A model generated the notes under the pieces. That model saw only the letters and a program-made list of their open reading frames with translations, was not told where the DNA came from and did no database searches. A stretch of DNA of 64,000 nucleotides, from NCBI RefSeq assembly GCF_005771435.1, contig NZ_VANI01000002.1, positions 62,001 through 126,000 on the forward strand, read 5' to 3'. Shown here piece after piece: positions 18,548-27,105 of this stretch (its first letter is position 1; the number at the start of each line of letters is the position of its first letter). The stretch comes from Microbulbifer harenosus. Its GTDB lineage: Bacteria > Pseudomonadota > Gammaproteobacteria > Pseudomonadales > Cellvibrionaceae. The translations under genes were made by a program, and so were the position numbers.

Positions 18548-18561
18548 TGACAGCGCTATCA
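18548..18561 (+). promoter_or_regulatory. Putative NagR operator 2 upstream of the TonB-dependent receptor
   Basis: This is the second identical copy of TGACAGCGCTATCA, 72 bases before the receptor ATG. The remaining 366-base gap between pyk and the receptor contains AT-rich sequence around 18600-18615 (TTTATATCTATAAA) and nothing else I can name. Confidence 0.7.
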
Positions 18562-18632
18562 TTTGGCGGTACAAGGTGAATAAAAAGTTTCTAACCAAAC
18601 CTTTATATCTATAAAAAAGGAAGGGGAAATCG

Positions 18633-21233
18633 ATGCTTAAGCGCAACAAACTCGCTCTCTCGATCACTGCAGCTGTACTCGGCGGCAGCCTTGCGGCTCC
18701 GCTGGCAATTGCCCAGGAGCAGGCTCTCGAAGAAATTTCCGTTACTGGTATTCGCGGAGCTCTGCAAGACGCCGTAAATATCAAACGCGATGCGACCGAC
18801 CTGGTCGATGCGGTATCCGCAGAAGATGTTGGTAAGTTTCCGGACTCCGATGTTGGTGAAGCCCTGGGTCGCATCCCGGGTGTGACCGTTGGTCGCGCAT
18901 TCGGCCAGGGTGCTTCTGTTTCCATCCGCGGTGCTGCGCCTACCATGACCCTGACTCAGCTGAATGGGCAGAATGTTGCTTCTACCGGCTGGTTCGACAA
19001 TATTCCTGTTGACCGCAGCTTCAACTATTCCCTGCTGCCTGCTGAACTCATCGGCGGCATTGAGGTGTACAAGTCCTCTCGTGCCGATCTGAATGAGGGC
19101 GGCATTGGCGGTACTGTTATCGTCAAAACCCGCAAGCCTCTGGATATGGATGCCAATACGGCTTGGATTGGCACTACAGCCCGTGTAGGTACCATCAGTG
19201 ACGACGTAGCTCCAGAAGTTTCCGGTTTGTACAGCTGGAAAAACGACGAAGAAACCTTCGGCGTGTTGGTTGCTGCAGCGAAAGAAGACCGTGAATACGT
19301 GCGCCGCGGCACCGAGTCTGACTACCGCTGGTCTGGCGACGTTGCGCCTACCACCTTCCTGCAGGACCAGGAGCGCACCGCACTGGATCTGACCCTGCAA
19401 TATGCTCCAACCGAGCAACTGTCTTTCACCCTGCACGCCATGTCTCTGGAGATGCAGGCGGACAACACCAACACTAGCCTGTATCTGTTCTCCCTGGCTG
19501 GTGACAACGTAACGTGTCATTCTGAAAATGCTGCAGGCCTGTGCACCTCCAGCACAACTGAAAACTCTACCGTCGCCAACAAAACCTTTAATCAGACCTG
19601 GGGCCGCAAGTCCTCCATGAGCTCTGATACCTTCGATTTCAACACGGAGTACGAAGGCGAAGGTTTCCGCTTGAGCGCGAATGTTGGTTCCACCAAAGCT
19701 GACGGCGGTACCGATCTGACCACTAACTTCTCCCATTTCACCGATGACATGTCCTTGTGGCAGGGTTCTATCGATGCGACAGGTAAAGAGATCGTAATTA
19801 ACCCGACTCTGGATCCGAGTCTTACCCTCGACAACTACGCCGAAATGGTCAACCCGGAAGGTTGGGCCGTTGCCAGCGGCCCGGTTGAAGATGAAGAAAC
19901 CTACGCGCAGCTGGACCTCGAATTCGATCTGAATGTGGGTATGCTGACGGCGTTCAAAACCGGCGTGCGCTGGACCGACCACGACGTCAACCGCAGCAAG
20001 CTCCGTGGTGTCGTTACCCCGGAAATGATCGCGGCCTCTGAGGTTTATAGTGGTCTGTTCGAAGTCGGTCAGCATGGCTTTACCGCACCCAAACCCAACC
20101 TGGATGCCATGGTGGCGGTGACCCGTGACAGTATCGACCGTTGGGTCGAAGAGCGTGCAGGCTACTCCGCTCTGAACGAGGAAAATACTGCGCTCTACGG
20201 TATGTTTGAGTTCGAATCCGGCGCCCTGAGCGGTAACTTCGGCCTGCGTTACATCTCTACCGATGCCTCCCGTACCCAGTACGACCTGGATGGCACCGAA
20301 GCGAAAGACGGTGAGATTGCTGCGAACATCGGTTACGCATACTCCACGTCGACTTACACTGCGGACTACAGCGATGTATTGCCGAGCGCGTCCGTCAAGT
20401 ACGAACTGTCTGAAGACTGGGTTCTGCGCGCGTCTGCGTCCCAGACCATCAGCCGTCCTAATTACGACGATATGCTGGTGACCTACAGCGGCTTCGCCGA
20501 CGATCGCACTGACAACCAGACGCAGCGTTTCGGTAGCGAAGGTCTGCAGCCGATGAAATCCACCAACGCCGACATCGCGCTGGAGTACTACTACGGCGAC
20601 GGCAACCTGGTGTCCGCGACTTACTTCGTTAAGTCCATTGACGATTTCGTGACTTCCGAAATCCTGATCAATCAACAGATAGGCCTTGCTGATCCGAAGG
20701 GTGGTGACAACTGGGCCGTGGAAACCCTGAAAAATGCCGGCGGTGCCGACATCCAGGGTATCGAACTGCAGATCCAGCACGCATTCGACAATGGCTTCGG
20801 TGTGGCTGCCAACTACACCTACACCGATGCGGACGCACCGAGTGAAGCCTTCATGGACCAGTTGCCGCTGTTCACCGAGTCTTCCGAACACGCATACAAC
20901 CTGGTGGGTTACTGGGAGAACGATACCTTCTCCGCGCGCGCGGCGTACAACTTCCGTTCCGAGTATCTGATTCGTGACGGTGGTTACTGGTACGGTAACC
21001 GTATGCACGATGACTACGGCTCCCTGGACCTGAGCTTCTACTGGTATGCTACCGACAATCTGGACATTACTTTCGAGGCGATCAACGTGCTCGAAGAAGA
21101 CGACATTCAGTACGGCGCTGCAAGTGCAGATAGCTCTGCGACCGGTATGAAGGCTCCTCTGCAGGAAGGTTTCCCGGCCTGGTCTTTTGCCGGTGAAGCA
21201 GTGTACCAGTTGGGTGCAAGCTACAAGTTCTAA
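18633..21233 (+). CDS. TonB-dependent outer-membrane receptor, probably for chito-oligosaccharides or GlcNAc
   Basis: This 866-residue protein has a signal peptide cleaved near residue 27, a TonB-box-like EEISVTGI at 33-40, a plug domain (about 45-160, with VGEALGRIPGVTVGRAFGQG and VSIRGAAPTM) and a C-terminal barrel ending QLGASYKF with the terminal aromatic residue. GGAAGGGG gives a strong ribosome binding site. Two NagR-type operators upstream suggest it imports chitin breakdown products across the outer membrane for NagP and NagK. It heads a series with a halogenase homologue, DUF6445 and SapC, although a terminator follows it directly. Substrate is inferred only from regulation and location. 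Confidence 0.88.
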   Translation: MLKRNKLALSITAAVLGGSLAAPLAIAQEQALEEISVTGIRGALQDAVNIKRDATDLVDAVSAEDVGKFPDSDVGEALGRIPGVTVGRAFGQGASVSIRGAAPTMTLTQLNGQNVASTGWFDNIPVDRSFNYSLLPAELIGGIEVYKSSRADLNEGGIGGTVIVKTRKPLDMDANTAWIGTTARVGTISDDVAPEVSGLYSWKNDEETFGVLVAAAKEDREYVRRGTESDYRWSGDVAPTTFLQDQERTALDLTLQYAPTEQLSFTLHAMSLEMQADNTNTSLYLFSLAGDNVTCHSENAAGLCTSSTTENSTVANKTFNQTWGRKSSMSSDTFDFNTEYEGEGFRLSANVGSTKADGGTDLTTNFSHFTDDMSLWQGSIDATGKEIVINPTLDPSLTLDNYAEMVNPEGWAVASGPVEDEETYAQLDLEFDLNVGMLTAFKTGVRWTDHDVNRSKLRGVVTPEMIAASEVYSGLFEVGQHGFTAPKPNLDAMVAVTRDSIDRWVEERAGYSALNEENTALYGMFEFESGALSGNFGLRYISTDASRTQYDLDGTEAKDGEIAANIGYAYSTSTYTADYSDVLPSASVKYELSEDWVLRASASQTISRPNYDDMLVTYSGFADDRTDNQTQRFGSEGLQPMKSTNADIALEYYYGDGNLVSATYFVKSIDDFVTSEILINQQIGLADPKGGDNWAVETLKNAGGADIQGIELQIQHAFDNGFGVAANYTYTDADAPSEAFMDQLPLFTESSEHAYNLVGYWENDTFSARAAYNFRSEYLIRDGGYWYGNRMHDDYGSLDLSFYWYATDNLDITFEAINVLEEDDIQYGAASADSSATGMKAPLQEGFPAWSFAGEAVYQLGASYKF

Positions 21234-21249
21234 GAGCCTGAACTAAGAA

Positions 21250-21278
21250 AAGCCCAGCTTCGTGCTGGGCTTTTTTTT
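21250..21278 (+). terminator. Rho-independent terminator after the TonB-dependent receptor
   Basis: AAGCCCAGC and GCTGGGCTT pair over a TTCGT loop and are followed by a run of T residues. It lies 16 bases after the receptor stop and 18 before the next start, so the downstream genes would depend on read-through. Confidence 0.9.
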
Positions 21279-21295
21279 GGCTGGAGATAAGCCCT

Positions 21296-22819
21296 ATGAA
21301 AATAAGAAAAATAGCAATAGTTGGCGGCGGTACCGCGGGTTGGATGGCGGCGAATCATTTGGGCGTTGAGTTGGCCAGTGATCCGGACATTGAGATCACG
21401 GTCATCGAATCCAAAGAAGTTCCGGTGATAGGCGTGGGGGAGGGGACAGTCCCGAGAATCAAGGAGACTCTTGATCGGTTTGGCATCTCTGAAGTTGCCA
21501 TGCTGGCCAATTGCGATACCACTTTCAAAACCGGAATCAAGTTCTCAAATTGGATGTCTGCAGAATCCGGGCATGACTTTTACTACCACCCTTTCAGCGC
21601 GCCCTTCCCGCAAGGTTTCGATGTTACGGACCACTGGCTATCGCAAAAGTCAGGCCCCTGTTTTTCCACCCTGTCTGAATCCTATCCGTTATCCGAGCAG
21701 GATCGCTGCCCCAAACGGAAATCCTCTCCGCCCTACACTGGCGCCGTGGATTATGCCTATCACTTCAACGCGGGGAAGTTCTCGGAACTGATCGCAGAGA
21801 ATGCAAGACGGCGGTTTGGTGTTGTCCATAAATTTGCAACAGTGAAAGATGTTGTTCTCCGTGAAGATGGAGAAATCGCCTCGCTGGTCTTTAGCGATGG
21901 GAGCTCAGGGGAGTTTGATTTTTACCTGGACTGTAGTGGATTCAGCTCTGTGTTACTGGGGGGAGCCCTGAAAACGCCATTTGAGGACAGATCTGACCGA
22001 ATTCTCACGGATTCTGCGCTTGTGCTTCAGGAGCCGACTGCGGAAGATGCAGCTATTCACCCGTACACCACCGCGCATGCACACAAGGCCGGGTGGATCT
22101 GGGATATCCCGCTGACAAACCGGCGAGGCCTCGGATGCGTGTATGCCAGCAAGTATATGTCTGATGTGGAGGCACTTGGTGAGCTTTCTGAGTATGTCGG
22201 GCGATCATTGAGTTCTGTCGATGTTCGGAAAATACCTATGAAAATAGGGTTTCGGGAAAATTTCTGGCGGAAAAACTGCGTGGCTTTCGGTTTGGCTCAA
22301 GGATTTGTAGAGCCGCTTGAGGCCACCTCCATTCTGGTTACGGATTTTTCCGCCAATCTGCTGGCCAAACGCTTCCCCCGTACCAGGGGGGATATTCCGC
22401 GGTTGTCCGAGTATTGCAATAAGATCGTGCGCTATACCTGGGAGCGGGTAATTGATTTCGTTCAGTTGCACTACTGTATTTCTGACCGCCGGGACTCTCA
22501 GTTTTGGGTAGACTGCACCGAGGGGGCAAAGCTGTCTGAAGAACTTGCTGACCGCCTGGATCGTTGGTCAATAGCCACACCAAAAAGTCTTGATTTTTTC
22601 AGTGCGTTTGACATTTTTGGGGTGGAGAACTATCTGTACGTTCTTTATGGAATGAAATATTCGACCAGGGCGATTTCACTCAGTGAAACGGAGCATCGGA
22701 GAGCCGCTGAAATTGTCGAAACGGCCAACCGGCATGCCGAAAAACTGGCGGCGGAGCTTATGCCTCAGCGAGTTTGGCTGACAGAGTTGCAGAAGCAGCT
22801 GACGCGTGCAGGCATGTAA
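21296..22819 (+). CDS. Flavin-dependent tryptophan-halogenase family protein
   Basis: This 507-residue protein has the FAD-binding GGGTAG at residues 10-15, the halogenase signature W267-x-W269-x-I-P (in AGWIWDIPL), a lysine in FKTGIKF (residues 78 and 82) near the position of the catalytic Lys of PrnA, and E342 in FVEPLEATSI matching the PrnA glutamate. Key residues thus look intact. Family members beside TonB-dependent receptors are common in marine and freshwater bacteria; BrvH-type enzymes brominate indole in vitro, but natural substrates are unknown. A flavin reductase is not adjacent. It is 17 bases after the receptor terminator. AT content is higher than in the nag and edd genes, hinting at a different history. 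Confidence 0.85.
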   Translation: MKIRKIAIVGGGTAGWMAANHLGVELASDPDIEITVIESKEVPVIGVGEGTVPRIKETLDRFGISEVAMLANCDTTFKTGIKFSNWMSAESGHDFYYHPFSAPFPQGFDVTDHWLSQKSGPCFSTLSESYPLSEQDRCPKRKSSPPYTGAVDYAYHFNAGKFSELIAENARRRFGVVHKFATVKDVVLREDGEIASLVFSDGSSGEFDFYLDCSGFSSVLLGGALKTPFEDRSDRILTDSALVLQEPTAEDAAIHPYTTAHAHKAGWIWDIPLTNRRGLGCVYASKYMSDVEALGELSEYVGRSLSSVDVRKIPMKIGFRENFWRKNCVAFGLAQGFVEPLEATSILVTDFSANLLAKRFPRTRGDIPRLSEYCNKIVRYTWERVIDFVQLHYCISDRRDSQFWVDCTEGAKLSEELADRLDRWSIATPKSLDFFSAFDIFGVENYLYVLYGMKYSTRAISLSETEHRRAAEIVETANRHAEKLAAELMPQRVWLTELQKQLTRAGM

Positions 22820-22886
22820 AAAATGCCGCATTGAGAGGGGCGAGGTGGCCGAAAGTGATTTGGATTGAGTATGGAGTTCGGTTAAA

Positions 22887-23591
22887 TTGAACACTCAAGT
22901 ACTGAGCGTTGGTGAAGAAAAAAATACGGTTGTCGTTATTGATGACTTTCTTGAAGCTCCCAAAAACCTGGTGGTATTTGCGAGCCAGGCGAGTTTTGCG
23001 CCCTGGCCGATGGCTGCTGAGCGAAAGGGATATCCGGGTGTTCGGGCGGCCGCGCCTGAGCATCATGGGGCGATGATGATGGAGCGCCTGGATAGTGTGA
23101 TTCGCCGGCACTTTTCGGTGCCCGCTAGCCACGAATTGAAGATTCATCAGGAAACGTTAAATTTGATTACTGTTCCTGAAGCGGAGCTTGGGCCGCTGCA
23201 GAGGGCTCCTCATTTTGATACCAGCGCTCCAGGACTTTATGCAGTACTGCTGTATCTGTGTGACGAAAGTCACGGCGGCACCGGTTTTTACCGCCATAAA
23301 AGCACAGGTTACGAGACTATCTCACCCCAGCGGGTAGAGCATTACCTCGATTGTTGCTACATCGAGTTCAACAAGTATCGCCGTCCCCAAAAGTACTGCC
23401 TGGACTCCGATGACCTTTTTACCAGGGTGGGTTTTGTTCCGGCCAGGTTTAACCGGCTTGTCATATACCGGGGTAACACATTACATAGTGCGAATATTCT
23501 CAACGAAAAAAGTATCAGCTCTGACCCGGTAGAAGGGCGCCTTACGGCAAACCTGTTTGTCAGCTATGAGGGCGCAACAGCTACTCCATGA
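22887..23591 (+). CDS. DUF6445 family protein, possible 2-oxoglutarate/Fe(II)-type oxygenase fold
   Basis: This 234-residue protein starts with VVVIDDFLEAP and contains YPGVRAAAPEH, both typical of DUF6445. It reads from a TTG at 22887, with GGAG 10 bases upstream; no in-frame ATG or GTG is available upstream before a stop. H109-F-D111, H200 and R218 are spaced like the HxD...H...R metal and cosubstrate residues of 2-oxoglutarate-dependent dioxygenases, and GGTGFYRHKSTG lies in the expected core. The catalytic assignment is inference. It lies 67 bases after the halogenase homologue and before sapC, an arrangement seen around TonB-dependent receptors. Confidence 0.75.
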   Translation: MNTQVLSVGEEKNTVVVIDDFLEAPKNLVVFASQASFAPWPMAAERKGYPGVRAAAPEHHGAMMMERLDSVIRRHFSVPASHELKIHQETLNLITVPEAELGPLQRAPHFDTSAPGLYAVLLYLCDESHGGTGFYRHKSTGYETISPQRVEHYLDCCYIEFNKYRRPQKYCLDSDDLFTRVGFVPARFNRLVIYRGNTLHSANILNEKSISSDPVEGRLTANLFVSYEGATATP

Positions 23592-23760
23592 GTCTTTTTG
23601 CTGTCCAGTACATGCCACTCTGCGGTTTTGAGGGCCGGTGGCTGCATGAGTTGCTGGCAAACTGGGCCGGTCTGGTGTAACTTTCTGCTTCCCTTTCTAA
23701 GTATAAAAAATATACTAAGCCGGGTTTTTAGAATAACTTCCAATTTAGATAAGGTGTTGT

Positions 23761-24477
23761 ATGGCCACTGTAGAAGCCCCGAAAATCGTCCCTCTGCGCA
23801 GTGACGTTCACGGTAAGTTGAAAGTTCGTGAATTGGGGACCTTTGAGCACGTCAAGAATGCACATATGCTGCCGGTTACTGCTCATGAATTCTCCCGCCT
23901 GGGTGCAGAATACCCGATTGTTTTTGTCAAGAATTCCGAAACCGACCAGTTCCAGTCCGTTGCTCTCCTGGGCCTGAAAGTGGGTGAAAACCTGTTTGTT
24001 GACGGCGAAAAATGGAAAGGTGTCTTTGTTCCGGGTGCTGTGCGCAATCATCCTTTCGTGCTGGCACCGGCGGGTGAGAACAAAGAGCGCCTGATGGTTG
24101 GTCTGATCGAGAACAGCCCGGTTGTCGGTGAGGAAGAGGGCAATGCCCTGTTCACCGAATCCGGAGAGGAGTCCGAGTACCTGAAGGCCAAGAAAGAGTC
24201 CCTGGTGGGGTATCTGGAAAGCGACCAGATGACCAGGGCATTCATCACCATCCTGGCCGAGAAAGATCTGCTGACCACCCAGAATGTTGCGATCAATGCG
24301 GGCAGCGAAAAAATCAATCTGACCGGCATCTACATGGTGGACGAGAAGAAACTGGCCGAAATGAGCGAAGAGGATTTCGCGGATTTCCGCAAGCGTGGCT
24401 TCCTGGCGCCGCTGTATGCGCAGCTGGGCTCCATGCATCAGTTCTCCCGTCTGGCCAAAATGCAGGCGGACGCCTGA
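23761..24477 (+). CDS. SapC family protein
   Basis: This 238-residue protein matches the SapC family (PF07277): HMLPVTAHEFSRLGAEYPIVF near the start, then SVALLGLKVGENLFV and GVFVPGAVRNHPFVLAP. The name derives from a Campylobacter S-layer-associated protein, but SapC homologues in gammaproteobacteria usually sit beside TonB-dependent receptors and halogenase homologues, as here, and have no established function. No signal peptide or membrane segment is visible, so it is probably cytoplasmic. The start ATG follows AAGGTG. It may have its own promoter, as the 169-base gap upstream contains an AT-rich palindrome around 23700-23716. Confidence 0.83.
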   Translation: MATVEAPKIVPLRSDVHGKLKVRELGTFEHVKNAHMLPVTAHEFSRLGAEYPIVFVKNSETDQFQSVALLGLKVGENLFVDGEKWKGVFVPGAVRNHPFVLAPAGENKERLMVGLIENSPVVGEEEGNALFTESGEESEYLKAKKESLVGYLESDQMTRAFITILAEKDLLTTQNVAINAGSEKINLTGIYMVDEKKLAEMSEEDFADFRKRGFLAPLYAQLGSMHQFSRLAKMQADA

Positions 24478-24503
24478 TATCCCTGTTTCTCTCTGATCCC
24501 TCG

Positions 24504-24523
24504 GGGCTCCGTGTCTGGAGCCC
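24504..24523. terminator. Weak stem-loop after sapC
   Basis: GGGCTCC and GGAGCCC pair over a 6-base loop 26 bases after the sapC stop, followed by a moderately T-rich stretch (TGATTTCCTTTC). It is a plausible weak terminator. Confidence 0.45.
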
Positions 24524-24547
24524 TGATTTCCTTTCGAGTTCTGTCCA

Positions 24548-25582
24548 ATGTCTCTGCTCAAGCGATTAGCAGCCTGGCTTGTTTTCCTCGGTTTGTTCTA
24601 TACAGCCTGGCTGCTTTTGGTATTTGGTGGGGGTATGTGGTCTGTGGTGGTCGACCACTGGCCTATGGCGCTGTCCATGGCGATCGGCAGCTACGCCGCC
24701 GGCTCTACCCCCATGGGTGGGGGAACCGTCGGTTTCCCGGTTCTGGTTTTGCTGTTCGACATGCCAGCCAGCCTGGGCAGGGATTTCAGCTTTGCTGTTC
24801 AGTCGATCGGCATGGTCAGTGCCAGTATCTTTATCCTCTGCCGCCGTCAGCCTCTCGCCTGGAGCATGTTGCGTGGGGCTATGCTCGGTGCGGTACTGGG
24901 TACCCCTCTTGGCATTCTGTTCCTCTCGCCGTTGATACCGGAACTCTGGATAAAGTTGGCGTTTGCGGTCATCTGGGGCAGCTTCGGGATATTGCACCTG
25001 TATCGGCTGCAGGAGATTACCTCTCATTCCGAGCTTGGTGCGGGAGCGTCTGCCAGGGAGTTTCGCCTTGGTCTGTTGGCGGGTTTCTGCGCGGGAGGGA
25101 TGGCGGCGGCCATTACCGGTGTTGGCATCGACATGGTTGTCTATGCGTTGCTGGTGCTGCTGTTCCGAGTGGACCTCAAGGTGGCAATTCCCACTTCCGT
25201 GATCATCATGGCGTTTACTTCCCTGGTAGGTGTAGCGGTTAAAAGCCTGACGGGAACCTGGCAGCCGGGCGTACTCGGAAACTGGCTGGCGGCTGCGCCG
25301 GTAGTTGCCCTTGGTGCGCCGCTTGGCGTTTTTGTGGTGGGACTGATCGGCCGCAAACCCACACTGCTGGTGGTGGCGATCCTATGCATCGGTCAGTATC
25401 TGTGGACGGGTTACACCGAGCGCGACACGCTGGGCTTCACCGGGATGATGGTATACATTGGAGCAGTGCTGGTTTGTCTGTTGGGATTTGAGTGGTTGCG
25501 AAGCAGGGGGAATGTCGGTTCTACCGCGACTGACGATGTTTCCGGATCTCCCGTTGTGCCGCTGGAGCGGTCTGCGGTCTGA
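24548..25582 (+). CDS. Sulfite exporter TauE/SafE family membrane protein
   Basis: This 344-residue protein has eight or more hydrophobic segments and the TauE/SafE pattern: YAAGSTPMGGGTVGFPVLVL in the first repeat and AAITGVGIDMVVYALLVLLF in the second. Family members move small organic or sulfur-containing anions across the inner membrane; the substrate here is unknown. It follows sapC by 70 bases on the same strand and ends at a strong terminator. Whether it belongs to the receptor-halogenase group or is independent cannot be decided from sequence. The ribosome binding site is weak. Confidence 0.85.
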   Translation: MSLLKRLAAWLVFLGLFYTAWLLLVFGGGMWSVVVDHWPMALSMAIGSYAAGSTPMGGGTVGFPVLVLLFDMPASLGRDFSFAVQSIGMVSASIFILCRRQPLAWSMLRGAMLGAVLGTPLGILFLSPLIPELWIKLAFAVIWGSFGILHLYRLQEITSHSELGAGASAREFRLGLLAGFCAGGMAAAITGVGIDMVVYALLVLLFRVDLKVAIPTSVIIMAFTSLVGVAVKSLTGTWQPGVLGNWLAAAPVVALGAPLGVFVVGLIGRKPTLLVVAILCIGQYLWTGYTERDTLGFTGMMVYIGAVLVCLLGFEWLRSRGNVGSTATDDVSGSPVVPLERSAV

Positions 25583-25605
25583 ATCCGGTCTACTCAGGAA
25601 TCAAT

Positions 25606-25639
25606 AAAAAAGGCGATCCTGCAAAGGATCGCCTTTTTA
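25606..25639. terminator. Bidirectional terminator between TauE/SafE gene and tRNA genes
   Basis: AAAAAAGGCGATCC and GGATCGCCTTTTT pair over a short TGCAAA loop, with an A-run on the left and a T-run on the right. It can end both the plus-strand permease transcript and the minus-strand tRNA transcript. Confidence 0.88.
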
Positions 25640-25641
25640 TA

Positions 25642-25761
25642 TGGCTGGGGCGGAGGGATTAGCTTTGCCTGTGGCTCGCTAGTCTCCGCTGGCTTTGCCA
25701 GCTCCGACTCGAACCGTCAGAGTACGCCGCTTTCGCAGAACTCACTGCCAACCTGAAAATA
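25642..25761 (-). repeat. Interrupted tRNA-Gln 3' fragment plus spacer, copy 1
   Basis: Directly downstream of the tRNA-Gln gene, this segment ends with the tRNA 3' sequence (CCTTCCGCCCCAGCCA on the minus strand), but the T-arm is split by an insertion of about 45 bases rich in GC and containing the hairpin GCTGGC-GAA-GCCAGC. A closely similar segment follows the other tRNA-Gln at 31100-31220, so the whole tRNA block has been duplicated. Confidence 0.75.
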
Positions 25762-25836
25762 TGGCTGGGGCGGAAGGATTCGAACCTTCGCATGACGGGA
25801 TCAAAACCCGCTGCCTTACCGCTTGGCTACGCCCCA
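25762..25836 (-). tRNA. tRNA-Gln (anticodon TTG), copy 1
   Basis: The 75-base gene folds fully: acceptor TGGGGCG with CGCCCCA, D-arm GCC-AAGCGGTAA-GGC, anticodon arm GCGGG-TTTTGAT-CCCGT with anticodon TTG, T-arm GAAGG-TTCGAAT-CCTTC, discriminator G and encoded CCA. An identical gene lies at 31221-31295. It is transcribed after tRNA-Met, 37 bases away. Confidence 0.96.
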
Positions 25837-25873
25837 GTAAAGATACTGCGAGAGCTTTCTCGCAGGAAGAAAG

Positions 25874-25950
<77 letters not shown>

Positions 25951-26067
25951 ACAAACAAACTCGGCTAACCGAGGGCGCGAATAATAGGGGGCTCGCGCGG
26001 GCCTGTCAACACTATTTTTACTAAATTAATCAGTAGCTTAGCTCGCACTCGTTTTCCGGCGGCGCAG

Positions 26068-26982
26068 TTAGCGGCCGCGTCCGATGGCGGCAAGCAGAGA
26101 GCCGATGACCACGGCAAATGCGCCAATCCAGCTGATCCAGTTCATGGGTTCCACTTCGATGTATCCCGGCCACAGGGCACCGATAAGGCTGCTGAGGGCC
26201 AGGGTCATCAGCGGTACCAGGGCCAGAGTGGCGCTGACCCGAGAAGCCTCCCAAGAGGCCATGGCCTTGGCGAAGGCGCCGTAGGCAATCAGGGTGTTGG
26301 CTGTGAGGAACAGCAGCAATGCCCAGCCCAGCGGGGGTAATGACAGCGCCAGCGCCGGCTTGGCCACAGGCAGGAAACACAGGGTGCCCGCGAGATAGAT
26401 CAGTATCAGTAGGTTGTGGGGCCGGGATTCAGCCACGATCTTTTTCTGGAACAGACCGTACACCGCCCAGGTTACCGCCGCGATCACCACCAGCCCCACT
26501 CCAAACAGGTATTCCCTGTTCTCACCCTGCACCAGCTCCGCCAGGCGCAGGTTAAAGAACAGTGCCAGCCCGATACATACCATGCTCACGCCTACCCACT
26601 GGCGTGGGGAAAAGCGCTCGCCGAGCCATATCACACTGAATATCAGTAACAGCAAGGGCGCCAGCTGGATCAGTACCTGCAGTGCGCCGGGGGTAATGTA
26701 GTTGAGGCCGGTGGCGTAGGCGATGTAATTTCCCAGCAGGCCGCCTACCGCCAGCAGCGTATACGGCAGCAGTTTTCCGCGAAAGAGGTTGCCCAATTCC
26801 AGCTCCCGCCTCCATCCGTACCAGAGGCCGGCGAATATGGCGGCACCGAAGAAGCGGTACCAGGTGATGGTGGTGGAATCCATGTCGGCGATCAGGCCTT
26901 TCATGGCGATGGGCAGTAGAGCCCACAGGAAGGCGGTGGTCAGTGCCAGCGGCAGGCCGACTTTCCAGTTGGATTGGTACAT
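26068..26982 (-). CDS. EamA/DMT family transporter
   Basis: This 304-residue inner-membrane protein has ten hydrophobic segments arranged as two EamA halves (about residues 8-140 and 155-300). Characteristic stretches are AFLWALLPIAMKGL at the start, GLNYITPGALQVLIQLAPLL at the end of the first half and AWAVYG-like sequence opening the second. Family members export amino acids or other small metabolites; substrate unknown. It lies between the tRNA genes and ychF on the same strand. Confidence 0.86.
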   Translation of the reverse strand: MYQSNWKVGLPLALTTAFLWALLPIAMKGLIADMDSTTITWYRFFGAAIFAGLWYGWRRELELGNLFRGKLLPYTLLAVGGLLGNYIAYATGLNYITPGALQVLIQLAPLLLLIFSVIWLGERFSPRQWVGVSMVCIGLALFFNLRLAELVQGENREYLFGVGLVVIAAVTWAVYGLFQKKIVAESRPHNLLILIYLAGTLCFLPVAKPALALSLPPLGWALLLFLTANTLIAYGAFAKAMASWEASRVSATLALVPLMTLALSSLIGALWPGYIEVEPMNWISWIGAFAVVIGSLLAAIGRGR

Positions 26983-27031
26983 GGCAACCTGTGGTGTTGT
27001 TGCGAAAGGTACTGCGGGTGGCAGTGTGGTA

Positions 27032-27060
27032 TTTGCGGGGTTCTTGTGGAACCCCGCAAA
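27032..27060. terminator. Stem-loop downstream of ychF
   Basis: TTTGCGGGGTTC and GAACCCCGCAAA pair with a 5-base loop 46 bases after the ychF stop. The stem is strong but no clear T-run follows on the minus strand, so terminator function is likely but unproven. Confidence 0.5.
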
Positions 27061-27105
27061 TATGGTCCGGACTCCGGCCGGAGGGGTAGGGGTGGGATTG
27101 CGGGA

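Noticed and set aside
18609..21008. Long minus-strand open frame of 799 residues opposite the TonB-dependent receptor
   Set aside because: It is a shadow of the receptor gene: the plus strand has a signal peptide, plug and barrel motifs and a strong ribosome binding site, whereas the minus frame has none.
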